From the NCBI RefSeq assembly GCF_028372415.1, contig NC_092872.1, positions 393,813,853 through 393,877,852 on the forward strand: 64,000 nucleotides of DNA. Reading direction: 5' to 3'. The notes below the pieces were generated by a model that had not been told where the DNA came from, did not search any database, and worked only from the letters and a program-made list of their open reading frames with translations. The translations under genes were made by a program, and so were the position numbers. This document shows positions 1 to 10,159 of this stretch, in pieces (the first letter of the stretch is position 1; every line of letters starts with the position of its first letter). This DNA is from Notamacropus eugenii. Lineage: Eukaryota > Chordata > Mammalia > Diprotodontia > Macropodidae.

Positions 1-1422
1 TTATTACAGTGGGCCCCAGCACCAGTGAAAAGGTACTCACCAAACCCAGTAGAAGGGCCTAACATTTTTACAGATGCCACGAAACATCACAAGGCATCTA
101 TTTATAATTCGGCCTCCCAAGAGATATATATAGTTAACACACCCTACACCTCTACTCCACAGAACGAATTGGAAGCTATAATCCAAGCTCTCCAAATATA
201 TAGTGACATACCCATTAATATTATCACTGATAGTCAGTATGCATCTTTATTAATTTCACGGATTGAGGACTCTATTGTAGATTATCGGTCCAATATTTTT
301 TCACAGTGTGAGCGGCTATTGACCACCATTAATAACAGAACACACCCTTTTTATGTTTTACATGTGCGCTCACATACAAATGGCACAGGACCAATTTTTG
401 AAGGAAATCAAATAGCAGACAATTCACTATACCTGGTAGGGCACACTGTGGAACCACAAGAAAGGGCCCAAAAGGCTCATGATAGGTTCCACCTAGCCAC
501 AGAAGCCCTCTGCAAATTATATGGGATAACTCAGGAACAGGCCAGAAAAATTGTTAAGAGCTGTCTCCAATGTATCCCATTCCACCCATCTCTAGACCAG
601 GGTGTCAATCCTCGTGGCTTGGCACCCAATGAAATTTGGCAAATGGATGTCACCCATCTTAAGGGCCAGTGCATACATGTGACAGTTGACACATGGTCCG
701 GATTCCTTATGGTGACTTTACAGCCAGGTGAATCAAGTGCTAAAGTAATTCAACATCTTTGGCACTGTTTTTCTGTTTCAGGCTTACCCTTAGAAATAAA
801 GACAGATAACGGCCCTGCCTATACTTCTCAAACCCTTACACACTTCCTCCGTGATCTAGGGATTCGACATGTTACAGGAATCCCCTACAATCCACAAGGC
901 CAGGCCATAGTGGAAAGGGCCAATCTCACCTTGAAGGCGATCCTCGCTAAACAAAGAAGGGGAAAAGGTCGCCTAACACAACCAGATCTTGATACAGCTG
1001 TGTATACACACAATTTTTTGCATATCTCAAGAAACTCACATACTACTCCAGCTATGAGACATTTTGTGACTTTTCCAAGACAACCCCGCAAGGAAAGTAA
1101 TACCCAGGCTGGATATAAAGACACATGGGCCATGGTAAAGGATATGGCCTCAGGGAAATGGAAAGGTCCGTATAAGATACTAATATGGGGTCCAGGGTAT
1201 GTTTGTGTCTCCACAGGAAAAGGTGATGCATGGATTCCCATTAGAAGGATCCGTAGGTGGGAACCGAGGTCGGAGACGACGGAGACGCAGGAGGCGGAGA
1301 CCCCGGAGAGCCCAGAGACCCCGGAGAAGGATCATACACCACCTGAGCCTGCTGCTGACAGCTTTAACCTTGCTGCCCAGAGAGGAAGCAGCCCTCATCA
1401 CAACCGCAGACACTGCTGCTGA
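1..1422 (+). pseudogene. ERV pol tail: RNase H and integrase domains
   Basis: An open reading frame runs from the window edge to 1422. Residue numbers count from codon 25-27. RNase H motifs are FTDA (D17), NELEA (E48), ITDSQYA (D69) and the HVRSH...GNQIAD block (D132). Integrase follows: an H-x3-H plus CLQC zinc-binding region (about 152-183), then the catalytic triad D208, D261, E297, a D,D(35)E spacing, then a GPY-type C-terminal segment (about 378-410). In life these domains degrade the RNA of the hybrid and insert the provirus. The last about 50 residues are Glu/Pro/Thr-rich low-complexity sequence. This is a retroviral fossil, not a host gene. Confidence 0.85.
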
Positions 1423-1459
1423 CAGCTTCCCATCTAGGCATCCTTTTTTCGCCAGCTGA
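1199..1459 (+). other. Arginine-rich second frame overlapping the ERV pol end (env leader-like)
   Basis: A second frame overlapping the pol tail encodes a run of about a dozen arginines followed by a hydrophobic Leu/Ala stretch. In betaretroviruses env begins in a frame overlapping the end of pol, and its long leader is arginine-rich (as in MMTV Rem and HERV-K Rec). Placement and composition fit that, but the purine repeat beneath (GGAGACG-like) would give Arg-rich peptides by chance. Fossil; no function claimed. Confidence 0.35.
1349..1428 (+). repeat. Short direct repeat in the ERV tail
   Basis: The 16-mer CTGCTGCTGACAGCTT occurs at 1349-1364 and again at 1413-1428, 64 bp apart, at the pol/env junction of the retroviral fossil. 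Confidence 0.8.
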
Positions 1460-1511
1460 ATGAGGACTTTGATATCACAAACCCAGGACACTTGGGTGGG
1501 GAGGAGGTGAC

Positions 1512-1817
1512 CAATTTTCCACCTGTATAGATCCATTTGCAAGATTAAGGGAGTGGTGACGTGTAAGGCGCCTACACCAGCTGCTTCTCTTAAAATATGC
1601 TTTGGGATTAGTTGATTGCACTTCCCCTGTTGTAACTCAGCCATTTAGTTTCATCTTTGTTTTATTTGATGCCTCCCTTTGTCAGTTGTGCTAGCTGCAG
1701 ATTTCTGTGTGAATGAAGTCTTGTTGTAAGGTACTCATATGCTAAAGGCCTTCCTTAATCCACTCAGCCTCCAGCCACTGTTTGCTCTAGAGCCAGGTGC
1801 GCTCCGCGCATAACAAA
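1512..1817 (+). mobile_element. Possible 3' LTR remnant of the ERV
   Basis: About 0.3 kb between the ERV coding remnant and the next recognisable repeat. It begins just after a G-rich tract (about 1495-1511) that could be a polypurine tract, opens with TG and ends near CATAACA after a small CpG-bearing patch. Those are LTR-like edges, but there is no second LTR to compare and no clear poly(A) signal, so this is a guess. Confidence 0.25.
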
Positions 1818-1854
1818 GAAGGGGAAACTATATATATGTTCATGGCACATCCAT

Positions 1855-2215
1855 TTTGAAATATTCAAGAGCTAGTTGGAAGAGCATGACTAAAGGTCAT
1901 AGAGTTTTGGGAATCACCTGCACATAATGGATAAATGAATACATTGACACTGATGAGAACACAAAGTGATACAGAGTGAAAAGAAAAGGTGAATTAGGAT
2001 TGAACCTTGGAGGGGGCACCCATAGTTAGTGGGGGTGACATGGATAAAGAATTAACAAAAATGCCTGGAAAGGAGAAGTCAATCAGATAATAGGAAGCTG
2101 AGGAGAGAATAATGTTATGAAAACCTAGAGAAGAAAATGTATCCAGGAGTCAAAGGAGATCACCAGAGTCAAATACTGCAGAGACATCAAGAAGATGAGA
2201 TTCAAGAAAGGGTCA
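1855..2215 (-). mobile_element. L2 LINE fragment
   Basis: Matches the remembered reverse-complement L2 coding region (GGAATCACCTGCACA..., CCTTGGAGGGGGCACC, ...GTCAAATACTGCAGAGA). It covers the same L2 segment as parts of 4130-4230 and 4950-5110, so it is a separate copy. The start is set where similarity begins after the ERV. Confidence 0.7.
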
Positions 2216-2960
2216 CAGGCAAACTATAGGCCAGTGAGCTTGAGTTATTTCAAATAAAATACAGGGAAAGTTGTGGGCATTTAGTTAGACTCAAAGGATG
2301 TTAGAGTTACAAAGGACTTTAGAGATCATCTCATCCAATTCTTTCACTTTTCAGATGAAGAAACTGAGTCTCAGAGAGGGAAAGTGATATGTTTACTGTC
2401 ACACAACTGGCCAGGGTTCAAACTTAATTCTTCTGAAGGAATATAGCTCTTTCTACTATAGAACGCTTGGGAGAGAAAGAAGCAATAATTGTAAGCCAGC
2501 ATGGGCTTTTTAAGAACAAGTCACACCAAACTAGCCTTGCATAATGGACCAAAATTCTGATCAAAGGAATATATATCATGGACATTGCATATCTACAGCA
2601 AGCCATTTGATAAAATTTTTTCAAAATATCCTAATGAACAAGATGGAGCCTTATGGGCTGGATGATAATACCATCAGAAGGGTTGAAAATTACTGAACAA
2701 CTTGTTCTACAAATTAAAATTAAAGGAGTAATGTCAATCCTAGATGAATAATATAAGGCTGAATAAAACAAGATTGTCCTTGGCTATATGCTTTACAACA
2801 TTTTCATCAACACTTTGAATGAAAGCATAGATGTCAGGCTTGTTTGGGGATGACAGAATCTGGATCCAAGAAAATACTGGAAATCTCAGTTTAGATAAAT
2901 GTGAACTATTTCATTTGGATTAAAAAAAAGTGTTCAAGTTCAGGATAAGGGAAACATGTC
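2216..2960 (+). mobile_element. L3/CR1 LINE reverse-transcriptase fragment
   Basis: Degenerate CR1-clade RT sequence on the plus strand: CAAACTATAGGCCAGTGAGC, then TTAAGAACAAGTCACACCAA, the region that once read as the SKAFDKV block (about 2580-2620), and TTTTCATCAACACTTTGAAT, matching the INDLDEG block. It is split by a MIR at 2288-2455 and is one of the oldest elements here. Confidence 0.65.
2288..2455 (-). mobile_element. MIR SINE inside L3
   Basis: Reverse MIR core with CTTTTCAGATGAAGAAACTG, AGAGAGGGAAAGTGA and CACACAACTGGCCAGGGTTC. L3/CR1 sequence resumes on both sides, so it inserted into the L3. Confidence 0.75.
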
Positions 2961-4229
2961 CAGAGAACAGTTTATTTGAACATTAATTAAAGATTAGGTC
3001 AACTGCAAACTTAATTAGATGAACATTTGTTGAAGCATTTAAAAAAAGAAAACATGATATTTGGTTATAGTAATATAAGTATAGCATTTGCTCTGGGGCT
3101 ATTTCCTTAATTTTTGCTTGCATTGGTCAGATCCCCAGGTCGATCAATCAATTAACTAGCATTTATTAAGTGCCCGCTAGTTGGCAAGCATTGTCCCAAG
3201 TGGTGGGAATACACAAAAAAAAAGACAAAAAAAAATTTGTTCTTCTCAACCAGATTGTCTGATGGGAGAAATACCCCGCAAACAATTGTGTACAAACAAG
3301 ATGTAAATGAGATAGATTGGGAGTAGTCTCAGAGGGAAAGAAGTAAGATTAAAGAGGACTGAGAAAGCTTTGTGTAGAAAGTAAGACTATAGCTGAGACT
3401 TTAATGAATCTGGGGAAGCCAGGAGAGCATTTCATGTATGAATAAAAGCAAGTGGAGAAGTCCAGAGTTGGGACATGGACTGCCATATACAAAGAATAGC
3501 AAAAGATCAGTGTCTGTGAATCACAGAGTACATAGAGGCAAGCAATATTTAAGAAAACTGGAAAGGTAAGAATGTGGCCATACTATGAAAGTTTTTCAAA
3601 ACAAAACAGAAGAGTATTTTATATGTGATCCTGGTTGCAATAGAGAGTCACTGAAATCTATTGAATAGGGAACCTGCATGGTCAGAACCGTGCTTTAGGA
3701 AAATTAATTTGACAGATGAGTGGAGGATGGATTGGGGTAGGGACAGACGAGGCAAGGAGACCAACCAGTCGGCTATCGCAACAGTTAAGCATGAGAGCAC
3801 CAGGGTGGTAGCTATTTCAGAGAAGAGGAGACATGCATAAGAGATATGAATGTAGGAACAGCAACATTTGACAACTGATTGTATGTTGGGGTGGGAAGGG
3901 AGAGAGAATGAAGAGCCATGGATGAAAATAGGCTTTGAATCTGTTTGACTGGGAGAATGGTAGTATCCTCAACAGTTATAGAGAAGTTAGGAGAAAGAAT
4001 GAGTTCAGTTTTGGACATATTGAGCTGGCTATAGGACATCCAGTTTGAGATGTCTAATAGGTAACTGGGGATTAGAAACTGGAGGTTGGGAGGAAGGTTA
4101 GAGTTGAAGTAGATCTGAGAGTTGTCTACATAGAGATGACAAATGAAACCGTGGGATCTGATAAGATTACTAAGTGAAATAGCATAGAGGAAGAAAAGAC
4201 AAGACTTTAGGATAGAGCTCTGAGGGATC

Positions 4230-4947
4230 TGTATGAATAGGTTATTGTGTTCCTCTTTCCTTTTCAAAGAGGACCATGACATCAGGGAAATGATGACATG
4301 ACTTGCACTTGACTTTGTTTTGAGTGAGGGAGGGCTGTGCAAGGTCACCAGCCTCACTTTCTCTTCCTGAGCCATCTGGGTCCAGTGACCTGGATGACTG
4401 GAGGCAGTCCAGCCCAGAATGCAGTGGGAGATATTGGCCTTTTAGGCTAAGGCCTTTTTACGTACTCACTTTAAAGTGAGGTAATGCTCATTCAGTGAAT
4501 AGGCCTCTTTAAAAAATAGTCAGGGGGGGGTGATCCCTTAATAAGAAAGAAAAAAACAAATAGATAAACCATTCTGGGAGTGGCAGGAGCCTTAGGGTTG
4601 TTGTTTGGAAGAGAAACTGTTACTATTGACATTCACTCTAAGCAGCCATTGAGTAGAGGTTGGGCAGGGATCCTTCCCTGTTCAATCCATGGGCTACAGA
4701 GTGCACAGGTCCAAGACTTGAGGGAAGAAAAGAAAGAAAGAAATAAAGGGAAAGGAAGGGAAGAGGAGAGGGAAGAGAAGGGAAAGGAAGAGAAAGGAAA
4801 AGAAGGGAAGGAGTTACCCAGCAAGCTAGGTCCCCATTTAGGCAGCTTGGTCTACTCATAGGTTATGTTTGTCCTTCGTTTTTGAAGAGGACCATGAGAT
4901 CAGAGAAATGATGGCATGACTTGCACTTGATTCTGATGTATGAATAG
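4230..4947 (-). mobile_element. RTE LINE 3' end composite inserted in L2, with 11 bp target duplication
   Basis: 4241-4936 interrupts the L2 and is bounded by TGTATGAATAG at 4230-4240 and 4937-4947. From 4245 it reads as the reverse of the RTE/Mar1 tail (AAGAGGACCATGACATCAGG ... GAGTGAGGGAGGGCTGTGCA), then further RTE 3' UTR to about 4720, then a purine repeat. A second short RTE tail in the same orientation lies at 4868-4936. No RTE coding sequence remains. Confidence 0.7.
4718..4816. repeat. GGAAA/GAAAG purine-rich simple repeat
   Basis: About 100 bp of imperfect GGAAA and GAAAG units lying between the two RTE tails. Open frames here on either strand are low-complexity artefacts. Confidence 0.9.
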
Positions 4948-5437
4948 CAGGTATGAACTGGATGAAGAGCCAGTAAAGGAGATAGGAAAAGAGTAATCGG
5001 ACAAGTAAGAAAACCTCCTACTTTTCCTGAAAGCAACGATATGTAAACCTAGAGAGAAAAGCAGTGCTACAAAGAGGCCAAGAAGAATGAGGATTGACAA
5101 AAAAACATTAGATTTGACAATTGAGAGGTTATTAGTAACTTTGGAGAGACCAGTTTCAGTTTAATTTTGTGGTGAAAAGTCAGAATCCAAAAAATTATGA
5201 GAGTGAAAGGAAAGGAAGTAAAGTAGTTTCAGCCACAAAATGGAGGAAATATGTAGGAAAAAAAAAGTAGTAGGGATAGATGGATAAAGTGAGGATTTTT
5301 TTTTTTTTTTTTTTTTTTTTAGGATAGAGGAGACATGGTCATATTTCTAGATAGTAGGGAAGCTCATGTCAGTAGATGGGGAGTGATGAAAACTAGTGAG
5401 AGAGAGAGTAGTGGAGAGATCTCCAGCAACTTGTTAG

Positions 5438-6263
5438 AGAAGACAGAATAGGGGGGCAGAGCCAATATGGTGGAATAGAAAGCACACATACATAGGCTCT
5501 CCCCACACAGCCCATAAAATACCTGTAGAGAAGGACTCTCAACAAATTTTGGAACAGCAGAAGTGGAGAATAACAGAGTGGAGGAGATTTCCAGCCTAGG
5601 GTGACCTGAAAGGCCCACAGGAAATGTTTGTTGCACCTGGTGTGGAGTGGAGCCCAGCCCAGCCTAGGCTGTGCAGCCTGGCTCGTGAACAGCCCTTGGG
5701 GGCAGAATCTCCAGTCGCAGAATCCCCAGTCCCAGTAGCAGCGGGTTTGCAGATCCCTCAACCCACAGGCGCCAAAGCTTGACTGAATCCCAGCCCCCCA
5801 GTGCTGGCTTGGTGGAACTGGAGGCCAGTTGGCTGTGGAGAGGAAACTCTGCTAAGATTCTGGGCACAAAAATCTCTTCCTGTTCCCAGACCAGTGTACA
5901 CACTTGATTGTGCCACCTTGGAGGAACTGAGATGTTACAGATTCCCAGAGTATACCCTACTCTTGACAAAGGACCCAAAAGTCAAGTAACTGGTTGGGAA
6001 AATGCCCAAAAAAGGGAAAAAAAATAAGACTATAGAAGATTACTTTCTTGGTGAACAGATATCTTCTCCTATCCTTTCAGATGAAGAAGAACAATGCTTA
6101 CCATCAGGGAAAGACATAAAAGTCAAAGCATCTGTATCCCAAACATCCAAAATTCAATGGTCTCATGCTATGGAAGAGCTCAACAAGGATTTTGAAAATC
6201 AAGTAAGAGAGGTGGAGGAAAAATTGGGAAGAGAAATGAGAGAGATGCAAGAAGACAGAATAG
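5438..6263 (+). mobile_element. 5'-complete, 3'-truncated L1 with 14 bp target duplication
   Basis: Insert 5452-6249 (798 bp) is flanked by AGAAGACAGAATAG at 5438-5451 and 6250-6263, and the L2 continues in register on both sides. It starts with the L1 5' end (GGGGGCAGAGCCAATATGG), contains a full-looking 5' UTR, and carries the first about 83 codons of ORF1 from ATG 6002 (MPKKGKKNKTIEDYFLGEQI...). It stops there with no ORF2 and no poly(A). L1 copies normally lose the 5' end, so this is inverted from the usual pattern. Confidence 0.8.
6002..6249 (+). pseudogene. L1 ORF1 N-terminus
   Basis: About 83 codons of L1 ORF1, the RNA-binding coiled-coil protein of L1 particles. The ATG follows the 5' UTR directly, and the Lys-rich start (MPKKGKKNKT) followed by YFLGEQ matches the start regions of the ORF1 relics at 45374 and 49918 on the minus strand. 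The frame is open through this part, and the protein would leave L1 sequence at 6249 and run into L2 antisense. It lacks the RRM and C-terminal domains, so it cannot act as ORF1p. Confidence 0.75.
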
Positions 6264-6985
6264 AACTTGTACATGTAGTGGGGTTTACCTTGACAAGAAG
6301 AAAGGTCACTTCTTCTTGTGAAATGTATGTAGGAGGGATAGTTGCAGAAGACATCTAAGAGATCGGATAAGGATCAAGAAAGAAGAAGGAATTCTTTTCT
6401 TACGGCCTCATTTTTTTTTTTTTACCTGAAATATGAGGCAAGTTTTTTAGCTGGGAGGATGGGGGAAGAAGGAGCTGTTTGAGGTTTGAGGATGATGAAA
6501 AAATCTGGAAAAGGCAATGTGGTAAGTAGGATAGTGAGTCAATTATGGAGGTGTGAAAGGACTGGCCTTGACACAGGTGTGGTCGTGTTACATAAATTTG
6601 TAGTGGAACCATCAGAACAGTTTTGTGATTTTCTTCAGCTTTGTTCAGGAGCTCTTGAATAGAACCTAAAGTAGTATATGGTGGGAGTAATCCAAGGCTG
6701 GGGTTTGGCAGGACAATATTTTCTCTTTGCTATAGGGGCAAATGACTTGAGAGGAGTGGACGGGGGAAAGATGAACTGATTCACCAAAGGGTCAAGATAG
6801 GGAAGAGAAGAGTGTGGCCAGTACAGGGTTGATGGATAAGAAAGAACTGAGGAGTGGAGGGATTGGAGCTCATGGTGAGGAGGAATAATAGGATTTGGAG
6901 TGGCAAGGCAAAAGGAGAGATGGAATGACAATACAGTATGATAAAATAAAGGAATTTCAGAGTTCATAAACATGGATTGATACTA

Positions 6986-8087
6986 TTAGATGGTGCATTG
7001 AAGAGAGTGACTTAAACTACCTCTCAAGATCTGCTCATTAATTTTTAGTATAAATATTGATTGCTCAGAAATTGCCAAACACTACAAATCTGGGCTTGAT
7101 TTATTGTTTTGTTAATTTGCTAATTGCTAATTTGTTTAGACTTAAAAAAGTAGTGGAGAAAATGTTAATAATGTAGATTAAATTTTAAAAACATGTGATG
7201 CACATATACTTCTTTTCAGAGAGCCAGATAAATATTTACTGGCATACCAGTGATATTGCCACCCTAATATTATAAGGTTCTTGTTTTCATTTTTTGGAAA
7301 ATGACATTAAATTACTTCTGTACTATCACATCTTGATATAATAAATAGCTTGAACTAAGATTCTGAGTTTAATGCTCCTTTTCATCATATCACAAATGAC
7401 TTTCTCTTACCATACTTTCCTGGAACATCTCTGCCCTGTGGTATGCCATTTGATTCTATTATACTTTCCCAATACTTTTCCCTTGAAGTTCAGGAAAATG
7501 ACCTCTTTCTTCCTGTGCCCTGTGGTTTGCACAATTCGTTATTTATTGATAGTAGGAAATGGGTACATCACTAAATAAAGCAACATTTATTGCCATTTTG
7601 GTTCAAAATCCTTTACTTTATTTTTACATATTTTATTTTTCTGCTATATATGTATATATATATAGTGTGTATATACTGTATATATGTATATGTATGTACA
7701 CATATATATGTGTGTCTTTATATCTCTCTCTATATAATGTATTTAGAAATTTCCAACATATATTTAATTCTTTACTTGGACTGAAAATTTTGCTGATCTT
7801 ATCTCTCCTGAACCAGATTGTGTATCTCATTTGAACTGTTTTCCAGATGCATTGCCTGCTCCCTTCTCTCTGCCCTATTCTTTCCAACTTCTTTGCTTTT
7901 CTTTTTTCCCTCTTGAATTTTCTACAAATCATCCTTTGAATCTTTTTTCTTAGTTTCAAGTATTGTTTCTTGTCCCAGCAGGGGAATTTGCTTAGAGCTT
8001 ACTATTTTCTTTACTTTCCTCCCTTTGTTCTAACTCCATTTAGCTACTACTCCACCCGTAATATTGAGGCACGGGGTAGTAAAATGT
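6986..8087. other. Unassigned AT-rich DNA with a (TA)n tract
   Basis: No gene or confident repeat recognised. An imperfect (TA/TG)n microsatellite lies at about 7640-7740. Short open frames around it follow the microsatellite and are not credible genes. Confidence 0.5.
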
Positions 8088-8127
8088 GTTTGCGTGTGTA
8101 TGTGTATGTGAGTGTATGTGTGTGGTG
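8088..8127. repeat. (GT)n microsatellite
   Basis: Imperfect GTGTGTATGT-type repeat, next to an RTE tail. Confidence 0.85.
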
Positions 8128-8205
8128 TGTTGTTGTTGATGTGGCTGTCCTTCGTTCTTGAAGAGGATCATGACATCAGGATAATGACATGGCTTGGTGT
8201 AGGTA
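8128..8205 (-). mobile_element. RTE or Mar1 3' tail fragment
   Basis: Contains GTCCTTCGTTCTTGAAGAGG followed by ATCATGACATCAGG, the reverse of the shared RTE/Mar1 3' end; about 75 bp, strongly 5'-truncated. Confidence 0.65.
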
Positions 8206-8431
8206 TATAATGTTCAGGATAATGTTCAGGAAACGGTAGAAATGTAGACAGGAGGGCATCTTTAATTGGCTCTGGCCTTCTTGTTTTCCATTGGTTCTTC
8301 TGGAATACAAATATCAAATACTAAGCCATAATATGATATAAACCAAATTCAAACCATTTCTAGTTATTTTGTGAGTAACTTGGAAATGTTTGGTTATCTT
8401 GACTGCCTCATGTTTTAGCTAGTTTTTAGAG

Positions 8432-8630
8432 CAGTGGTGTCAAACTCAAAAAGTAATGGAAGCCACTAAACCATACATATGGATCCTTATAGGTGCCATA
8501 TTAACAGCCATATATTAACATTGTGTTCTATTTATTTTTATTTTGTTAAGCAAATTACATTTTAATTTACTCCAGTTCCAGGAGTACTTGGGAGTGTTAA
8601 GGACTGTGTGAGGTGGATCTGACATTTCTG
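8432..8630. mobile_element. hAT-like nonautonomous DNA element (MITE)
   Basis: Begins CAGTGGTGTCAAACTC and ends GATCTGACATTTCTG, giving the CAG...CTG ends and imperfect inverted GTCAAACTC/GATCTGAC termini of hAT MITEs. Flanking octamers TTTTAGAG (8424-8431) and GTTGAGAG (8631-8638) match at 6 of 8, as expected for an old 8 bp target duplication. The interior has no coding capacity. Confidence 0.6.
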
Positions 8631-8904
8631 GTTGAGAGAATTTAATATAGATACGGAAATAATATTACAGACATTGCCATTATATCATATATTCATGTGT
8701 CTTTTTTTTTTCCTGTAATGGGGATGAATTTCCATTAGTTCTCAATTTTTCATTTAGGCTGTCTTCAGCACCTGCATTTTTGAGACCAGGAAAGCTAGGA
8801 ATGTGGTGTGTAGCTATAGAATGGAGGTTTTCTGTATACAAAGTTAGCTGGATCGTAAGGGAATCATATTTGTCACCTTGATTACAAGAGATCATGACAT
8901 TGCT

Positions 8905-9110
8905 GACTTAAGATTGGAAAGGGGCTTTAGAGATTGTTTAGTTCAACTCCTCAAGTTCCCATGTCATTACCACTATGAAACTGAGCCTCCAGAGGTGAAA
9001 TGGCTTGACCAAGGTCACCCTGGGGGAAGTGGCACAGTCGGAATTGAGACATAAGTCTTTTGACTCCAAATAGAGATTTTGCTCTTACTGAGCTAAGACC
9101 TTCATAGAAG
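8905..9110 (-). mobile_element. MIR SINE
   Basis: Reverse MIR core: GAAACTGAGCCTCCAGAGGT, then TTGACCAAGGTCACCC. Confidence 0.65.
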
Positions 9111-9252
9111 AAGCACTTTGCTGTAGTGGAGGTGACACTGTATCTCCAGTCTGGTACGTTCAATGAATTCCACTTTAAACATCTACTAACTGTAACACTG
9201 TGGGCAAGTCACTTAACTTCCCTAGACTTCAGTTTTCTTATTTGTCAAATGG

Positions 9253-9423
9253 TATAATGGTGAGGGAATTTGAAGATCTTCCCTGCCCCGTAATAGGTTC
9301 ATGTGACCTGCTTTGAGCTCCAGCTCAGCTCACATCTTGAGTCACATGGAGATGATGGTAGGATGAGTTTGCTGAATAGTGGAGCAGAAAAAGTGAAGCA
9401 GGAAGGAAGAGTGAGGTGGAGCT

Positions 9424-9501
<78 letters not shown>

Positions 9502-9761
9502 AAGAGCAGACAGAGCAGAGCAGGGCAGAGCAGTGACAGAAGAAGTGATTTTGCCTAAGGGATCTTGTTTGTGGGGAGTTCTGACAGAGGGAAGGCTTGG
9601 GGTTGGCTGTGCTCCCTGCATTGATAATGTGTCTTTGTTATTATGATGGATTTGGCTTTCTGGTATCTGAATAAATATTTTGGTTTCATCTTTGAGGAAG
9701 AGAGTGTATATTTTGTGAATTTACCCTGGAAATACTGCATGCATATCCACAGTGGCTACTA
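9253..9761 (+). mobile_element. Unclassified insertion with (GA)n and AATAAA, possible solo LTR
   Basis: 509 bp interrupting a SINE and flanked by CAAATGG at 9246-9252 and 9762-9768. The interior holds a long (GA)n, then CAGAGCAGAGCAGGGCAGAG, and AATAAA at 9670-9675 about 90 bp before the right edge. That layout suggests a solo LTR, but the ends are not clean TG...CA, and the 7 bp repeat would also fit a DNA element. Family not recognised. Confidence 0.4.
9427..9500. repeat. (GA)n microsatellite
   Basis: About 74 bp of near-perfect GA repeat inside the unclassified insertion. Confidence 0.95.
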
Positions 9762-9899
9762 CAAATGGAGAGAATAATACTTGCAGTTCTTATTTCACAG
9801 GGTTGTCATGAGACTCAAATTCAATGATATATGTGGAAGCATTTGGCTAAACAGAGTACCATATAAATTTCAGATATTAAAATGGCCTTTATGTCAATC

Positions 9900-10140
9900 A
9901 CAAGAGTAATCAGCATTTGCTTTTAGTTTGTAGATAACTTCTTCAACTCCCCTTTTCCATTGCTCAATAATTTTCCATTATTATCTTCTTGTTTCGGTTT
10001 TTCTCATTATAGAAGAAATATCCCTATTGCTCACTGAGGCCAACCGTCTACTTGCATCATTGATCTTATTTTGTTCCACTTCTTCTTAGATCTTGTTCCA
10101 ATAATCTTCTCTTGCTTACACATGCATCTTTAATAAAAAA
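9900..10140 (+). mobile_element. L2 LINE fragment
   Basis: Pyrimidine-rich degenerate sequence (TTATTTTGTTCCACTTCTTC, TCTTCTCTTGCTTACACATG) resembling L2 coding sequence; the same strand continues after the MIR. Confidence 0.5.
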
Positions 10141-10159
10141 AGACCTTGGTATAGTTTTT

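Larger units (their letters stand above)
1..1460 (+). mobile_element. Endogenous retrovirus fossil, class II (betaretrovirus-like), 3' pol part
   Basis: Fossil of an endogenous retrovirus that enters the window already inside pol and carries RNase H and integrase, then an arginine-rich, purine-rich stretch where pol ends. The integrase core (WQMDVTHL, KTDNGPAYTSQ, QGQAIVERAN) and the C-terminal WKGPYKI...GYVCVSTGKG...WIPIRRIR block resemble the ERV-K/MMTV group, so class II is the best fit. The element is incomplete here: no recognisable full env, and gag, protease and RT would lie outside the window. Age cannot be measured from one partial copy; a long open pol tail suggests it is not among the oldest repeats present. 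Confidence 0.85.
3146..6985 (-). mobile_element. Long L2 LINE, minus strand, with two nested insertions
   Basis: The 3' end lies near 3146 (ATTTATTAAGTGCCCGCTAG, the reverse of an L2 tail) and sequence continues through UTR and coding regions to about 6985. Around 4020-4230 the minus strand reads LIRSHGFICHLYVDNSQIY...LLDISNWMSYSQLNMSKTEL, the L2 RT YVDD-type block and the segment after it. Removing insertions at 4241-4936 and 5452-6249 (plus one duplication copy each) leaves about 2.3 kb of L2, the most complete L2 in the window. The reading frame is heavily decayed. A T25 run at 5296-5320 is an internal expansion. Confidence 0.8.
9185..9885 (+). mobile_element. MIR/THER CORE-SINE split by a 0.5 kb insertion
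   Basis: The left half (9185-9252) has GGGCAAGTCACTTAACTTCC and TTTTCTTATTTGTCAAATGG. The right half (9762-9885) resumes with AGAATAATACTTGC, then TTCACAGGGTTGTCATGAGA and ATATAAATTTCAGATATTA. The halves join naturally if 9253-9761 is removed. Confidence 0.75.

Noticed and set aside
885-1644. Minus-strand frames of 118 and 154 codons
   Set aside because: They lie opposite the retroviral pol tail and match nothing; shadow frames.
5364-5989. Minus- and plus-strand frames around the L1 5' UTR
   Set aside because: They arise from GC-richer L1 5' UTR sequence; no known protein.
9325-9646. Frames rich in Arg-Glu or Ser-Leu
   Set aside because: They span the (GA)n tract at 9427-9500 and have no other support.
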